Shown: positions 6,933-16,317, counted from the stretch's first letter. The stretch: DNA of 64,000 nt from Asticcacaulis sp. AND118 (GCF_020535245.1 NZ_CP084911.1:721001-785000), one strand, 5' to 3'. Program-made: numbers and translations. Notes: generated by a model from the letters alone, not told the origin.

Positions 6933-9809
6933 ATGCCCGCCCGCGATGACGCACCGTCTGCGCCCCGTTCTGATGGCGGATATGCCCGAAGCCTGACGGC
7001 ATCGGGTGGTGCCTGTGGACGTTTGATCGCAGAAAAGGACTGGGGGGAGACCCCTCTGGGTGACATAGAGGCCTGGCCATCCTGCCTGAAGACCTGCGTC
7101 AGCCTGATTGTTGCCTCGCACCTGCCTATGGCGGTGCTGTGGGGCGAAGACGGCATTCTGCTCTATAATGACGGCTACGCCGAAATAGCGGATCGGCGCC
7201 ATCCGGAAATCCTCGGCATGGCCGCGCGCGACGCCTGGCCCGAAGCCTCGGAATTCAACGAGCGCGTCATCCGCACGGGCCTTTCCGGCGAAACCCAGTC
7301 CTTCCGCGATCTGGAGATACACCTGAATCGCTCCGGTGCGCCGGAAGCGGTGTGGTTCAATATCGACTATTCGCCGATACGCGATGACCAGGGCCGGCCT
7401 GCGGGCCTGCTCGCTATCGTCGTTGAAACGACCAAACAGGTGCTGCTGGAACGCAAGGCCGCGGCCGAGCGCGAAAGTCAGGCGCGTTCGCTGCGTCAGA
7501 TGCCGGGATTCGTCGCCATACTCGACGGTCCTGAACACGTCTTTACCTATGTCAACGACGCCTATCGCGACATGGCCGGCGACCGCGACTATATGGGCCA
7601 TACGGTGCGCGAGGCATTCCCGGAACTGGCCAGCCAGGGCTTCTACGGTCTGCTGGATGGCGTGTACGCCAGCGGCCAGCCCTTCATTTCGCGCAGCTTT
7701 CCCGTGGACCTGGCCAACCAGAGCGGTACCCGGTTCATCGATTTCATCTATCAGCCGGTCTTCGACGAAAGCGGGCGCGTCACCGGCATTTTCGTGGGCG
7801 GCTATGATGTCACCGACCATGTGCGCGCCGAAGCCGCCCTGAAGACGTTGAATTCTACGCTTGAGGAGCGTGTGGCGCACGCGGTGGCCGAGCGCAAGAT
7901 TCTGGCCGATGTGGTCGAGGCGACCGAAGCCTTCATTCATGTGATCGACGCCGATTATAACTGGCTGGCGGTCAACCGCGCCACGGTGGCGGAATTCCAG
8001 CGCCTTTACGGTGTGACGCCCAGGGTCGGCGGCAACCTTCTGGAGACGATGGACGGTCATCCCGAACATCAGGCGCAGATCCGCATCCTGTGGGACCGGG
8101 CGCTTACCGGTGAGACCTCCATGACGGTCGAAGAGTTCGGAGAGCGGTCGGGTCAGCAGCGCGCCTATGAAATCCGTTCCGCGCCGCTTTACGACGTCAA
8201 TGGCGAGGTCATCGGCGCCTATCAGTTTGCGTACGACGTAACCGCAAGGCTTGAGCAGGCGCGCGAACTGGAGGACAGCCGCGACTTCGCGCGTCTGGCT
8301 CTGGGGGCAGTCGGCGGCATAGGCGTGTGGACCTACGACATTGTCAGCGACGTCTTTCATTATGACGAGGGTATTGCCCAGCTTTATGCGGTTGACCCGA
8401 AGGCGGGCGCTACGGGCCTCAGCCGCGAAGCCTTTCTGGCCAACATCCATCCGGAAGACCGCGACGCCCTGCGCGCCACCATGGCCAGCGGCCTGACGCG
8501 CACGGGTGATCTGGAACTGGAATACCGCCTGATCCATCCGGACGGCTCGGTGCACTGGGTGCTGTCGCGCGGCCATACCTATTTCGAGGACGGAAAGGCT
8601 GTACGACGCACGGGTGTCGGCATCGATGTCACCGAGAAGCGCCAGCTTGAGGAACAGTTGCGTCAGTCGCAGAAGATGGAGGCGGTGGGACAACTCACTG
8701 GCGGCATCGCGCACGACTTCAACAACATGCTGGCGGTGGTAATGGGCTCGCTGGAGTTGCTCAACCGGCGCATCGGAACCGAAGACGTGCGGGCGCGGCA
8801 TTATGTGACGCAGGGTCTTGAGGGCGCGCGTCGGGCCGCCAGCCTGACGCAGCGACTGCTCGCCTTCTCGCGTCAGCAGCCGTTGCGTCCGGAAACCGTC
8901 AATGTCAACCGGCTGGTGGCCGGCATGTCGGAACTGCTGGCCCATTCGCTCGGCGGGGCGATCCAGTTGGAGACCGTGCTGGCCGCCGGAGCGTGGCCGG
9001 TGCACGCCGACCCCAACCAGTTGGAAAACGTCCTGCTCAATCTGGGCGTCAATGCCCGCGACGCCATGCCCGAAGGCGGACGCCTGACCATAGAGACGCA
9101 GAACGCCCACCTCGACTCGCGCTATGTGGCCGAGGAAATCGGCGTGGCGACCGGGCAATACGTACTGATCGCCGTCACCGATACGGGCACCGGCATGTCG
9201 CCGGAAGTAATGGCGCGCGCCTTCGATCCCTTCTTCACCACCAAGGGCGTGGGCAAGGGGACGGGGCTGGGACTCAGTCAGGTCTACGGCTTCGTCAAAC
9301 AGTCGAACGGCCATGTCCGCATCTATTCCGAGCCGGGACAGGGGACGACCATCAAAATCTATCTGCCACGCCTGACCGGGGTGGATGTTGCCGTATCTGA
9401 CAGCGCCGTCGCCGAAAGCGTGCTTTTGCCTGGTGAGGCGCGCGACGTCATACTGGTGGTCGACGACGAGGCGGTGGTGCGGCGTTTCAGTTGCGACGCC
9501 CTGACCGAGCTGGGCTATCGCGTGCTGGAAGCGGACTCGGCGTCGGCGGCGCTGAAGACGCTGGACGCCCATCCGGATATAAAGCTGCTGTTCACGGACA
9601 TCGTCATGCCGCAGACCAATGGCCGGAAGCTGGCCGACGCGGCGTTGGTCAAACGGCCTGACCTGAAGGTGCTGTTCACCTCGGGCTACACGCGCAATGC
9701 CGTCGTGCATAATGGCGTGGTCGATGCCGGGGTCGAACTGATCGGCAAACCCTTTACGATCGAAGAACTGGCCGCCCGCGTGCGTGAAATACTTGATCAG
9801 GCCGATTAA
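6933..9809 (+). CDS. Hybrid sensor histidine kinase with several PAS domains and a C-terminal receiver
   Basis: A 958-residue, apparently soluble signalling protein with no clear membrane segment. The N-terminal two thirds carry about four PAS-like modules (roughly 55-170, 190-295, 320-430, 455-560; for example AVLWGEDGILLYNDGYAEI and ELEYRLIHPDGSVHWVLSR). A HisKA phosphoacceptor block follows (GGIAHDFNNMLAVVMGSLE, His about 594), then the HATPase domain (N box NVLLNLGVNARDAMPEGG; G boxes DTGTGMS and GKGTGLGLSQVYGFV). A receiver domain occupies about 837-958, with acidic VVDDE, phosphoacceptor Asp in FTDIVMP (about 889) and Lys in GKPF. ATG at 6933 follows an AAGG ribosome-binding site; a TTG directly before it is possible. 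No partner regulator lies nearby, so its input and output are unknown. Confidence 0.92.
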   Translation: MPARDDAPSAPRSDGGYARSLTASGGACGRLIAEKDWGETPLGDIEAWPSCLKTCVSLIVASHLPMAVLWGEDGILLYNDGYAEIADRRHPEILGMAARDAWPEASEFNERVIRTGLSGETQSFRDLEIHLNRSGAPEAVWFNIDYSPIRDDQGRPAGLLAIVVETTKQVLLERKAAAERESQARSLRQMPGFVAILDGPEHVFTYVNDAYRDMAGDRDYMGHTVREAFPELASQGFYGLLDGVYASGQPFISRSFPVDLANQSGTRFIDFIYQPVFDESGRVTGIFVGGYDVTDHVRAEAALKTLNSTLEERVAHAVAERKILADVVEATEAFIHVIDADYNWLAVNRATVAEFQRLYGVTPRVGGNLLETMDGHPEHQAQIRILWDRALTGETSMTVEEFGERSGQQRAYEIRSAPLYDVNGEVIGAYQFAYDVTARLEQARELEDSRDFARLALGAVGGIGVWTYDIVSDVFHYDEGIAQLYAVDPKAGATGLSREAFLANIHPEDRDALRATMASGLTRTGDLELEYRLIHPDGSVHWVLSRGHTYFEDGKAVRRTGVGIDVTEKRQLEEQLRQSQKMEAVGQLTGGIAHDFNNMLAVVMGSLELLNRRIGTEDVRARHYVTQGLEGARRAASLTQRLLAFSRQQPLRPETVNVNRLVAGMSELLAHSLGGAIQLETVLAAGAWPVHADPNQLENVLLNLGVNARDAMPEGGRLTIETQNAHLDSRYVAEEIGVATGQYVLIAVTDTGTGMSPEVMARAFDPFFTTKGVGKGTGLGLSQVYGFVKQSNGHVRIYSEPGQGTTIKIYLPRLTGVDVAVSDSAVAESVLLPGEARDVILVVDDEAVVRRFSCDALTELGYRVLEADSASAALKTLDAHPDIKLLFTDIVMPQTNGRKLADAALVKRPDLKVLFTSGYTRNAVVHNGVVDAGVELIGKPFTIEELAARVREILDQAD

Positions 9810-10280
9810 GACCGCCCACGCCCTCAACGCCGAAAACGCCCTCAAATTCCCGTCAGATGGGACGATTGTAAGGGCTGACGATAAAAAAATAAGGGCGGCA
9901 TAAAAAATTCAAAATTTATTTTTCATCCGTACGCGGCGACATACACACACCTTTTTACCCCTTATAGGGCAAGGATTTCAGGCGGGAAGCGAGCTTTTTT
10001 CGCCATATTCGCCTTTTTGAGGTAACGTCAATCTTGTCGGTATTTCAAGCGATTAAGCGAGGCGGTCCGGTAATAAAATGACGGGCCCGCCATCATGGTA
10101 AATAGGCTTAAACTATACTTGAAGCTTAATTTCAAGAATTATGGTATGCTTATGTTTTGGTGTTGTGTGTTTATGGTTGCCATATTTTAAGCATATAAAT
10201 TAAATAGGCATTGAATTTCGCGTGTTTTCTTAAGGGGGTGGGGCAAGAAAGTGCCTGTTCAGTAAACCGGAGTTCAGCGT
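9810..10280. other. Intergenic region of 471 bp, AT-rich promoter region, no gene seen
   Basis: No convincing reading frame. Base composition falls sharply after about 9880. An inverted repeat CTTGAA-N7-TTCAAG lies at 10118-10136 and could be an operator for the secreted protein gene at 10281. The stretch 10130-10215 is very AT-rich and probably holds the promoter. A GGAG ribosome-binding site at 10269-10272 decides the start at 10281. Confidence 0.5.
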
Positions 10281-11387
10281 ATGCCTATGCCTAAAGCTTT
10301 TAAGTCCGCCGTCGCGTCTTTTATTTGCGCCCTCGGCCTTGTTGGAATGACTGCCCCGGCCGAGGCCGGTCCTGCGGTCGGAACCGTAGCCCAATGGAAC
10401 CGGGATGAACTGGTTATGGGCAAGCAAATGCGGTTCATGAAATATCGCGGCCTGACCCGTCTGCGTTTCGATGCGTATCTGACGGCGGATCAGGATGCGT
10501 CCCGCGTCAATACTGTCAAGATGATGCAAAAGCATGCTAAGCTTAACAACATCAAGTTACGCCCGATCCTCGCCTTCCCGTTTGCATTCGGCGACCGCAC
10601 AGACTTTGGTCAATATCCGAAGGGCGATGCCGATGCTCTCTACCGCCAAGGCTATAACCGCACCTACGCCTTCGTCAATCAGTTCAAAAATGACATCGAC
10701 ACCTACGAACTGGGTAACGAACTGAACCTTCTGGTGCGCGACAAGTCGGGCCAACCCTTGTGGGGCAAGGGCTGGACGCCGGCTGAATTCAATACGCCGC
10801 TGATGAATGACTGGGCTATCGTACTCAAGGGCGCCTCGGACGCCATCGACAAGATCAACAAGGACAACGGTCTGAATATCCGCCGCGTCCTGAACACCAC
10901 ATCAACTCATTTCGGCTTCGTCGAGTTCATGGAGCAGAAGGGTGTCAAGTTCGAGGTCATCTCCTACCACTACTACGAACGTCTTGGCACCGACCCGAAC
11001 AAGTACTGGGGTACGTTCAATCTCTTCCAGAAACTGGCTTCGTACAAGCGCCCGATCTTCTTCAACGAGGTGAACTGCGGTGAAATCTACGATCCGAACT
11101 TCGAGAACAAGTGGTATGGCAACCTGGTCGAGAACTGCAACAAGAGCCTGAACAACACGCTTAACTACATGTTCAATCAGAAGTACGCCAATATCGAGGA
11201 AATCGACATCTACGAGCTGATAGATCACCCTGAGCGTGGCGGCGCCGAAGGCCGCTTCGGCCTGAACTATGGTCTCTCGGAATGGAAGATTACCCAGTTG
11301 ATCGCGGCCTTCTACGCCGGTGGCACCATTACCGAAGGTGAGCGCGCCTACATCACTCGCCGCGGCTACCCCGCAATCCAGAAGTAA
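10281..11387 (+). CDS. Secreted clan GH-A-like (TIM-barrel) glycoside hydrolase-like protein
   Basis: A 368-residue protein with a signal peptide at 1-29 (ending PAEA). The fold cues of clan GH-A hydrolases are present: LTRLRFDAYLTAD early, an Asn-Glu pair in ELGNELN (Asn146-Glu147, predicted acid/base at strand 4), SYHYYER at strand 6, and PIFFNEVNCG (Glu263, predicted nucleophile at strand 7). I cannot assign a numbered GH family; GH39-like or GH5-like enzymes are possible. The small lipoprotein gene follows 76 bases downstream on the same strand. It lies upstream of the exopolysaccharide locus, where the protein at 18890-20314 has the same general architecture, so a role in polymer trimming or turnover is an inference. 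Confidence 0.75.
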   Translation: MPMPKAFKSAVASFICALGLVGMTAPAEAGPAVGTVAQWNRDELVMGKQMRFMKYRGLTRLRFDAYLTADQDASRVNTVKMMQKHAKLNNIKLRPILAFPFAFGDRTDFGQYPKGDADALYRQGYNRTYAFVNQFKNDIDTYELGNELNLLVRDKSGQPLWGKGWTPAEFNTPLMNDWAIVLKGASDAIDKINKDNGLNIRRVLNTTSTHFGFVEFMEQKGVKFEVISYHYYERLGTDPNKYWGTFNLFQKLASYKRPIFFNEVNCGEIYDPNFENKWYGNLVENCNKSLNNTLNYMFNQKYANIEEIDIYELIDHPERGGAEGRFGLNYGLSEWKITQLIAAFYAGGTITEGERAYITRRGYPAIQK

Positions 11388-11463
11388 GTCGACAGACGTA
11401 ACGTCCGGCCGGGAGCCAGGTCTCCCGGCCACCTTGTCCCTTACCGTTTGACGAAGTTTTTCC

Positions 11464-11781
11464 ATGAAAAGACAAATTCTACTGAACGCGGTTCTTGCGG
11501 GCGGCCTGATGCTGAGCGCCTGCGGGGGTGAAAGTGCACAAAGCACCGCCCAGGCTCCGGCTTCCAATGCTCCGCAGAATAGCTCTCCGGCGCAGAACGG
11601 CACCCCTCAGACCCCGATGGCGAGCAACGCCCCGCCCCCTCTGACCCCGCCGCCGCGTCCGCAACTCCCGCCCAGTATGCCGGGCAATCCCAACCCGGTA
11701 ACGAACGAAGCGGATGTAGAGTGGCAACCGGATCCGAACTACATGCCTGATGACAGCGCCTATATTCAGGCGAACACCTGA
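11464..11781 (+). CDS. Small proline/alanine-rich lipoprotein of unknown function
   Basis: A 105-residue predicted lipoprotein. The lipobox is LMLSACGG, with lipidated Cys at about residue 20. The mature part is low complexity: Ala/Gln/Ser/Asn followed by Pro runs (PPPLTPPPRPQLPPSMP), then an acidic end VEWQPDPNYMPDDSAYIQ. Such proteins are envelope-anchored but I recognise no family. It is probably co-transcribed with the preceding secreted GH-A-like gene and is closed by a strong terminator. Confidence 0.7.
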   Translation: MKRQILLNAVLAGGLMLSACGGESAQSTAQAPASNAPQNSSPAQNGTPQTPMASNAPPPLTPPPRPQLPPSMPGNPNPVTNEADVEWQPDPNYMPDDSAYIQANT

Positions 11782-11791
11782 AAAAATAAAA

Positions 11792-11825
11792 GTCGGGAGG
11801 GCATAATCCTCCCGGCTTTTTTTTT
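11792..11825. terminator. Bidirectional rho-independent terminator
   Basis: Stem CGGGAGG/CCTCCCG, extended by flanking pairs, is followed by nine T on the plus strand. On the minus strand the same hairpin is followed by ACTTTTATTTTTT. It separates the lipoprotein gene (plus) from the EF-hand gene (minus). Confidence 0.92.
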
Positions 11826-11844
11826 GGCGCTTCGGACATGGCCG

Positions 11845-12336
11845 TTACGGATTGACGAACTCGCCGCCCTTGCCGTTTTTCGCGGCTGCCTCGGCCAGCA
11901 CGACGTCCTTGTGCGTAATGGCCCCGTCCTTGTCGCGGTCGTGCAGGCCGAACATGCGCAGGCCCGAGGCGAGATATTCCTCCTGGCTGATGGCGCCGTT
12001 CTTGTCGGTGTCGAGCACGCCGAAGCGCACCTTGGCCTGACGCATCTGGCGCTGCTGCTCCTCGGCGCGCTTTTCCGGGTCGCCGATCTTGCTCAGCTTC
12101 GCCATCAGGCGGCCTTCGTATTCACCGACATATTCGGCTTCGCTTAAGCTACCGTCCTCGTTGAAGTCGGCTTTGCGGAATTCAAGCGCGCGGCCCGCCT
12201 TGAATTCTTCCAGCGACACCTTGCCGTCACCATTGAGATCCTGTTCCTCGATGAAGGTGGCGGTGGAGTGCGAGGCGGCTAAGGCCGGAGCGGCGGTGGC
12301 GGCCAGAAGGGCAGCCAGGATAAGGGTCTTTTTCAT
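11845..12336 (-). CDS. Secreted EF-hand calcium-binding protein
   Basis: A 163-residue protein with signal peptide 1-20 (ending APALAA). It has four EF-hand loops: DLNGDGKVSLEE, DFNEDGSLSEAE, DTDKNGAISQEE and DRDKDGAITHKD. All keep Asp at loop position 1, Gly at 6 and an acidic residue at 12, so Ca2+ binding is expected, in the periplasm or outside. It starts 22 bases after the DUF4198 gene on the same strand and is probably its operon partner. Its function in a metal-uptake context is not known. Confidence 0.88.
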   Translation of the reverse strand: MKKTLILAALLAATAAPALAASHSTATFIEEQDLNGDGKVSLEEFKAGRALEFRKADFNEDGSLSEAEYVGEYEGRLMAKLSKIGDPEKRAEEQQRQMRQAKVRFGVLDTDKNGAISQEEYLASGLRMFGLHDRDKDGAITHKDVVLAEAAAKNGKGGEFVNP

Positions 12337-12358
12337 AGGATAATCTTTACGTGACAGG

Positions 12359-13153
12359 TTATTGGGGCAGGACTTCGAGCGTCAGGGTGGCCGTGTGACT
12401 GTTCCACAGGTTCGGCTGACCCTCGGCGGGGCGACGCACCCGCGCCTGAAGCAGGTAGAGGCCCGCTGTCTCCGGCGTGAAGGTGACGTCCCCCGCGTCA
12501 TTAGTCGTGAAGGTCTGTTCGCCGACCTTGGTGGCGGCGTAGGTCTGCCCGTCGGTGATCAGGGTCAGGGTCTCGCCCTTCAGACCCTTGCCGTTTTCAC
12601 GCACGCGTACGGTGACGGGCTCACCCGCATAGGCGTCATAAGGCGCCGTTACCGGGAAGATCTCGACGCCGGCTGCGGTGAAGTCCGGCTTGGTCGGGGT
12701 GCCCTTGGCGACATAAACATCGGCGCGGGTCAGACTCTGGACATCGACGAGCGTTTCGCCCGGCTTGGCGGCGTTGAGGCCCTCAAGGAAGTGGACTTCG
12801 CCGTCGCGGATGACGCCCTTGGCGATACGGCCTTTGCGCACGCCGGACGAGATGAGGTAGGTGCCTTGCCCGGCCAGCGGCACTTCGAGGAAGACGGCGT
12901 CTTTCAGCGTCGCGGCGGGGGTGAGGGCGGTGGTCTTGCCGTCGGGACCCGTGACCGAAAAACTGTCGGATTTCATCGCCACGTCCGGGCGCAGGTCGCC
13001 TTCGGCAAACGAAGCCTCGACCGTCACCTGCCCGCGCTGCGCCGTCGGGGTGAAGGTGTTCGGCTTCAGATAGGGCGAGTGCGCCAGAGCCGGCGCTGCG
13101 ATAAAGCCCAGCATGATCAATGCGCTGGCGCAGGATTTTAAAGCGATTTTCAT
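12359..13153 (-). CDS. DUF4198-family periplasmic protein (NikM-like)
   Basis: A 264-residue protein with signal peptide 1-24 (ending AAPALA), mature start HSPYLKPNTFTP. This N-terminal His and the two beta-sandwich regions (VEIFPVTAPYDAYAGEPVTV, then VTFTPETAGLYLLQARVRRP) fit the DUF4198 family, which often accompanies metal or metallophore TonB-dependent receptors. ATG at 13153 starts a clean signal peptide; an in-frame codon at 13174 adds only MQHQWDH. It is divergent from the TonB-dependent receptor gene across a region with two Fur-like boxes, so iron control is likely (inference). Confidence 0.82.
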   Translation of the reverse strand: MKIALKSCASALIMLGFIAAPALAHSPYLKPNTFTPTAQRGQVTVEASFAEGDLRPDVAMKSDSFSVTGPDGKTTALTPAATLKDAVFLEVPLAGQGTYLISSGVRKGRIAKGVIRDGEVHFLEGLNAAKPGETLVDVQSLTRADVYVAKGTPTKPDFTAAGVEIFPVTAPYDAYAGEPVTVRVRENGKGLKGETLTLITDGQTYAATKVGEQTFTTNDAGDVTFTPETAGLYLLQARVRRPAEGQPNLWNSHTATLTLEVLPQ

Positions 13154-13200
13154 GTGATCCCATTGGTGTTGCACGCGATGTGTCCGCGACGCGACGGTTT

Positions 13201-13219
13201 AATAATGAGAATCATTATT
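13201..13219. promoter_or_regulatory. Fur-box-like palindrome (distal, toward the DUF4198 gene)
   Basis: AATAATGAGAATCATTATT has perfect 8-base arms around a 3-base centre and closely resembles the Fur consensus. It lies 48 bases upstream of the DUF4198 gene and 178 bases upstream of the receptor gene. Confidence 0.8.
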
Positions 13220-13270
13220 ATTTGCAAGAGGCTTGACGCGAGGCGATGGCGATTGTAATTGCCGAGTTAA

Positions 13271-13285
13271 TGAGAATTATTCGCA
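13271..13285. promoter_or_regulatory. Second Fur-box-like 7-1-7 repeat (toward the receptor gene)
   Basis: TGAGAATTATTCGCA matches the 7-1-7 Fur arrangement TGAGAAT-N-ATTCTCA with one mismatch. It is the nearer box to the plus-strand receptor gene. Confidence 0.7.
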
Positions 13286-13397
13286 ATATGATCCAGGGTG
13301 GTCAAGAGCGGTCTCAGCCTTTTTGTTTATCGTTTTTGCGCGTGCGTATCCCGGCGGAGGCCGCGTCCGCGTGCGTTTTTGAGAAGGAGTTATGGGG

Positions 13398-15497
13398 ATG
13401 TCTTTCAAGCACGCCTGCCTGTTCGCCGTCAGTGCGCTGGCCCTGTCCACCGCGCCGGTTCTGGCGCAAACCGCCGAAACCACGGAGAAAGAGGCCCAAA
13501 AAGACGCAATGGCGCAGTTGTCGCTGGGTAAGATCGTCGTTTCGGCCGGCAAGGAGAAGGTCGCGACCGATACGCCGCAGTCGGTGACGGTCATCGATCA
13601 GGAAGACCTCGAAAATGCGCAGGCCGGCACGGTCGGCGAACTCCTCAAAGATGTGGCGGGGGTCGACTCGGCGGGCGGCGTGTCGTCTCTGGGGCAGGGG
13701 TTGAATATCCGCGGCATGGGCACGGCGCTGTCGGAGTCGGACAGCCGCGTGGTCTTTACCGTCGACGGCGTGACCAAGTTCTTCGAAGGTTATCGCATGG
13801 GCAGCCTGTTCACCGACACCGAGCTTTACAAGCGCGTCGAAGTGCTGCGCGGCCCGTCCTCCTCGACGGTTTACGGTTCGGGCGCGCTGGCCGGCACGGT
13901 CAACTTCACCACCAAGGACGCGTCGGATTTCCTGACCGGCGACGATAATTTCGCTGTGCGCCTGAAAGGCGGGTATGACAGCAATACCGAGGGCAGCCTC
14001 ATCTCGGCGACCCTCGCCGCCAAGCCGGTACAGAACCTCGACCTGTTACTGGTCGCCAACAAGCGCGACTTTGGCAACTATACCGACGGTAACGGCAGGA
14101 TCGTCAATCCGTCGCAGGCGGCGGGCGAGTCGGTGCTGGTCAAGACGCGCTACTATATTGGCGGCGACCGCAAGCACAGCGTCTGGGCCTCGGCGCAGAC
14201 GTGGACCGACGATTCCTGGCAGATGTACGACCAGCAGGCGGCCTTCACCGCCAGCATGGTCCGTCGCCAGACCGACGACACCAACTACGTCATCGGTTAC
14301 GACAACAGCTTTGAAGGCAATGACTGGCTGGACCTGAAGGCGCAGATCGCCTTCGACGAATCGAAGACCGATCAGCGCGATAACCAGTTCTCGCCGACGG
14401 CGCTCGGCTATAGGTCGCAGTACAGCTACAAAACTATACAGGCCAAGGTGGAAAATGTCTCAACCTTCGACACCGGCGTGCTGTCGCACTTCCTGACCGT
14501 GGGCGTGCAGACCTATAATCAGGAGCGCCGCAACCCGCGCTACAACCTGACCGGCGGCGTGACCAATGGCGCGACGACCCACCCCGAAGGCGATATGAAC
14601 CGCGTCAGCCTCTATGTGCAGGATGAAATCCTCATCGGCGACAAGCTGACCCTGATCCCCGGCATCCGCTACGACAAGTCGAAGCTGAAGCCCGGCGCGG
14701 GCACCTATGTCGTCGGCTTGACCGGTGTGCCGTCCTCGGTGGAACTGGATGCGCTGTCGCCCAAGCTGGCTGTGCTCTATGCCGTCACCGACACTGTCAA
14801 TGTCTTCGGTTCGTTGTCGCATACCGAGCGCCTGCCGGTGCTGGATGAAATCTATACCCGCGGCGCGGCCCAGACCATCAGCCTGAATCTCAAGCCGGAA
14901 GAGTCGGAAAACAAGGAGATCGGCGCCAGCTACACCAAACGCGGCGTGTTCCGGAAGAGCGACGGGCTGAACCTCAAGCTGACCCTCTATCAGAACGATA
15001 TCAGGAACCTGGTCACGCGCACCTCGACTACCGCTTCGGCCTACACCAATGTCGGCGAAGCGCGTTACGAAGGGGCCGAGTTGGAAGCCGAATACGCCTC
15101 GCGCCGTTTCTTCAGCCGGGCCGCCTATTCGACGGTCAATGGCTACGACAAGGCGACGAACATTCCGTTCAACACCATCCCGGCCGAGCAACTGAACCTC
15201 ACCACAGGCTGGGTCATCCCTGAGCACGGCGTCACCTTCGGCTGGCGCGGTGAATTCGCCGATCGTCAGTACAGCTACTCGACCGCCGGGGCGACCAGGG
15301 GCAATGTGTCAGCGACGACCAAATCCTATTCGGTGCACAACCTGTTTGTCAGCTATCGTGCCGTTTCAGGGCCGCTGGAAGGCATCGAGGCGCGTCTCAA
15401 CTGGGACAACATCTTCGATGAATACTACCAGCCGCACCTGAGCTACCTGCCGTCGGCGGGGCAGACCTTCCGCCTGAGCCTCGCCAAGACCTTCTGA
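13398..15497 (+). CDS. TonB-dependent outer-membrane receptor, iron/heme or siderophore type
   Basis: A 699-residue receptor. Signal peptide ends APVLAQ; a TonB-box-like segment GKIVVSAGK follows, then a plug (TPQSVTVIDQEDLENAQAG, LNIRGMGTALSESDSRVVF, VEVLRGPSSSTVYGSGAL) and a beta-barrel ending LSLAKTF. The plug is of the classical heme/siderophore class, and the two upstream Fur-like boxes support iron regulation. It differs from the receptor at 587 in lacking an STN domain. ATG at 13398 has GGAG eight bases upstream; the ATG at 13392 is only two bases from it. A dedicated TonB gene follows five bases downstream. The exact ligand cannot be read from the sequence. Confidence 0.9.
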   Translation: MSFKHACLFAVSALALSTAPVLAQTAETTEKEAQKDAMAQLSLGKIVVSAGKEKVATDTPQSVTVIDQEDLENAQAGTVGELLKDVAGVDSAGGVSSLGQGLNIRGMGTALSESDSRVVFTVDGVTKFFEGYRMGSLFTDTELYKRVEVLRGPSSSTVYGSGALAGTVNFTTKDASDFLTGDDNFAVRLKGGYDSNTEGSLISATLAAKPVQNLDLLLVANKRDFGNYTDGNGRIVNPSQAAGESVLVKTRYYIGGDRKHSVWASAQTWTDDSWQMYDQQAAFTASMVRRQTDDTNYVIGYDNSFEGNDWLDLKAQIAFDESKTDQRDNQFSPTALGYRSQYSYKTIQAKVENVSTFDTGVLSHFLTVGVQTYNQERRNPRYNLTGGVTNGATTHPEGDMNRVSLYVQDEILIGDKLTLIPGIRYDKSKLKPGAGTYVVGLTGVPSSVELDALSPKLAVLYAVTDTVNVFGSLSHTERLPVLDEIYTRGAAQTISLNLKPEESENKEIGASYTKRGVFRKSDGLNLKLTLYQNDIRNLVTRTSTTASAYTNVGEARYEGAELEAEYASRRFFSRAAYSTVNGYDKATNIPFNTIPAEQLNLTTGWVIPEHGVTFGWRGEFADRQYSYSTAGATRGNVSATTKSYSVHNLFVSYRAVSGPLEGIEARLNWDNIFDEYYQPHLSYLPSAGQTFRLSLAKTF

Positions 15498-15502
15498 GCG
15501 TC

Positions 15503-16243
15503 GTGACGCGTTTTCGGCAAAAACTGGGCGCCGTAGGAGCCTCCGTTCTGGTGAACGGAGGCTTCCTCTTCGCCGTAGCCGGTTTGTCGGCCAGGCATCC
15601 GCCTGTGGTGATGGAGACGCCGGTGTTTGACGTGGCGCTGGAGAATGTTCCTGTGGCGGCGCAAGCGAAGGCCCCGTCGACCGCAACGCCTTCGCCAGCC
15701 AGACCGGAACCGGCGCAAGGCGCGCCGTCATCATCGCCACCAACCCCGTCGCCGGTCGCGGTGAACAAGCCCGCGCCTGCGACAGAGACCCCTTCGACCC
15801 AAACGTCGCCGCCTCGTACGCCCGGCGCTGCGACGGGGCATTCGTCTCCGGATCAGAGCAGAGAGACGCCAGAGGCATCCGCAGCGCATACCACGAAAAG
15901 TACGGCGCAAGCTTCGACTCCCGCTGCGCCGCAAGCCGTTGCTGTCGGGCGGCCTGCGGGCTCTTATGCGGCGCAACTGCGCCGTCATATCGAGAGCTTC
16001 AAAGTCTATCCGCGTCAGGCCAGGCGCCGTCGTATCGAAGGCGAGGTTGCGGTGGCCTTCACCATGGACCGTCAGGGACGCGTGTTGTCGTCGCGTATTC
16101 AACAAAGTTCCGGTTCGGCGGAACTCGATCAGGCGGCGCTCGACATGCTGGAGGCGGCTCAACCGTTGCCGCGCCCGCCGGCCGACGTGCGGGGGGACAG
16201 GCTGGCCATGAGCTATGCCACGACCTTCAGTCTGGACGACTAA
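15503..16243 (+). CDS. Energy transducer TonB family protein
   Basis: A 246-residue protein starting with GTG five bases after the receptor stop. It has one N-terminal membrane anchor (about 8-28), a long Pro/Ala/Thr-rich periplasmic spacer (about 50-145), and a C-terminal TonB domain: YAAQLRRHIESFKVYPRQAR, then RIEGEVAVAFTMDRQGRV, SSGSAELDQAALDMLEAA and AMSYATTFSL. It would couple the inner-membrane proton-motive force to the adjacent receptor, with ExbB/ExbD supplied from elsewhere. Tight spacing indicates one transcript with the receptor. Confidence 0.92.
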   Translation: MTRFRQKLGAVGASVLVNGGFLFAVAGLSARHPPVVMETPVFDVALENVPVAAQAKAPSTATPSPARPEPAQGAPSSSPPTPSPVAVNKPAPATETPSTQTSPPRTPGAATGHSSPDQSRETPEASAAHTTKSTAQASTPAAPQAVAVGRPAGSYAAQLRRHIESFKVYPRQARRRRIEGEVAVAFTMDRQGRVLSSRIQQSSGSAELDQAALDMLEAAQPLPRPPADVRGDRLAMSYATTFSLDD

Positions 16244-16317
16244 AGACCGTCGATTCCACTATCGGTCCCTCCGGTCTGCGTGTATGTGCTGTATATCCAC
16301 ACAATCAGGGGGACGGC

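Noticed and set aside
6894-9845. Open frame of 983 codons on the minus strand opposite the histidine kinase
   Set aside because: It is an antisense shadow of a GC-rich gene: no domain, no ribosome-binding site, His/Arg/Gly-rich composition, and the plus-strand frame has full kinase motifs.
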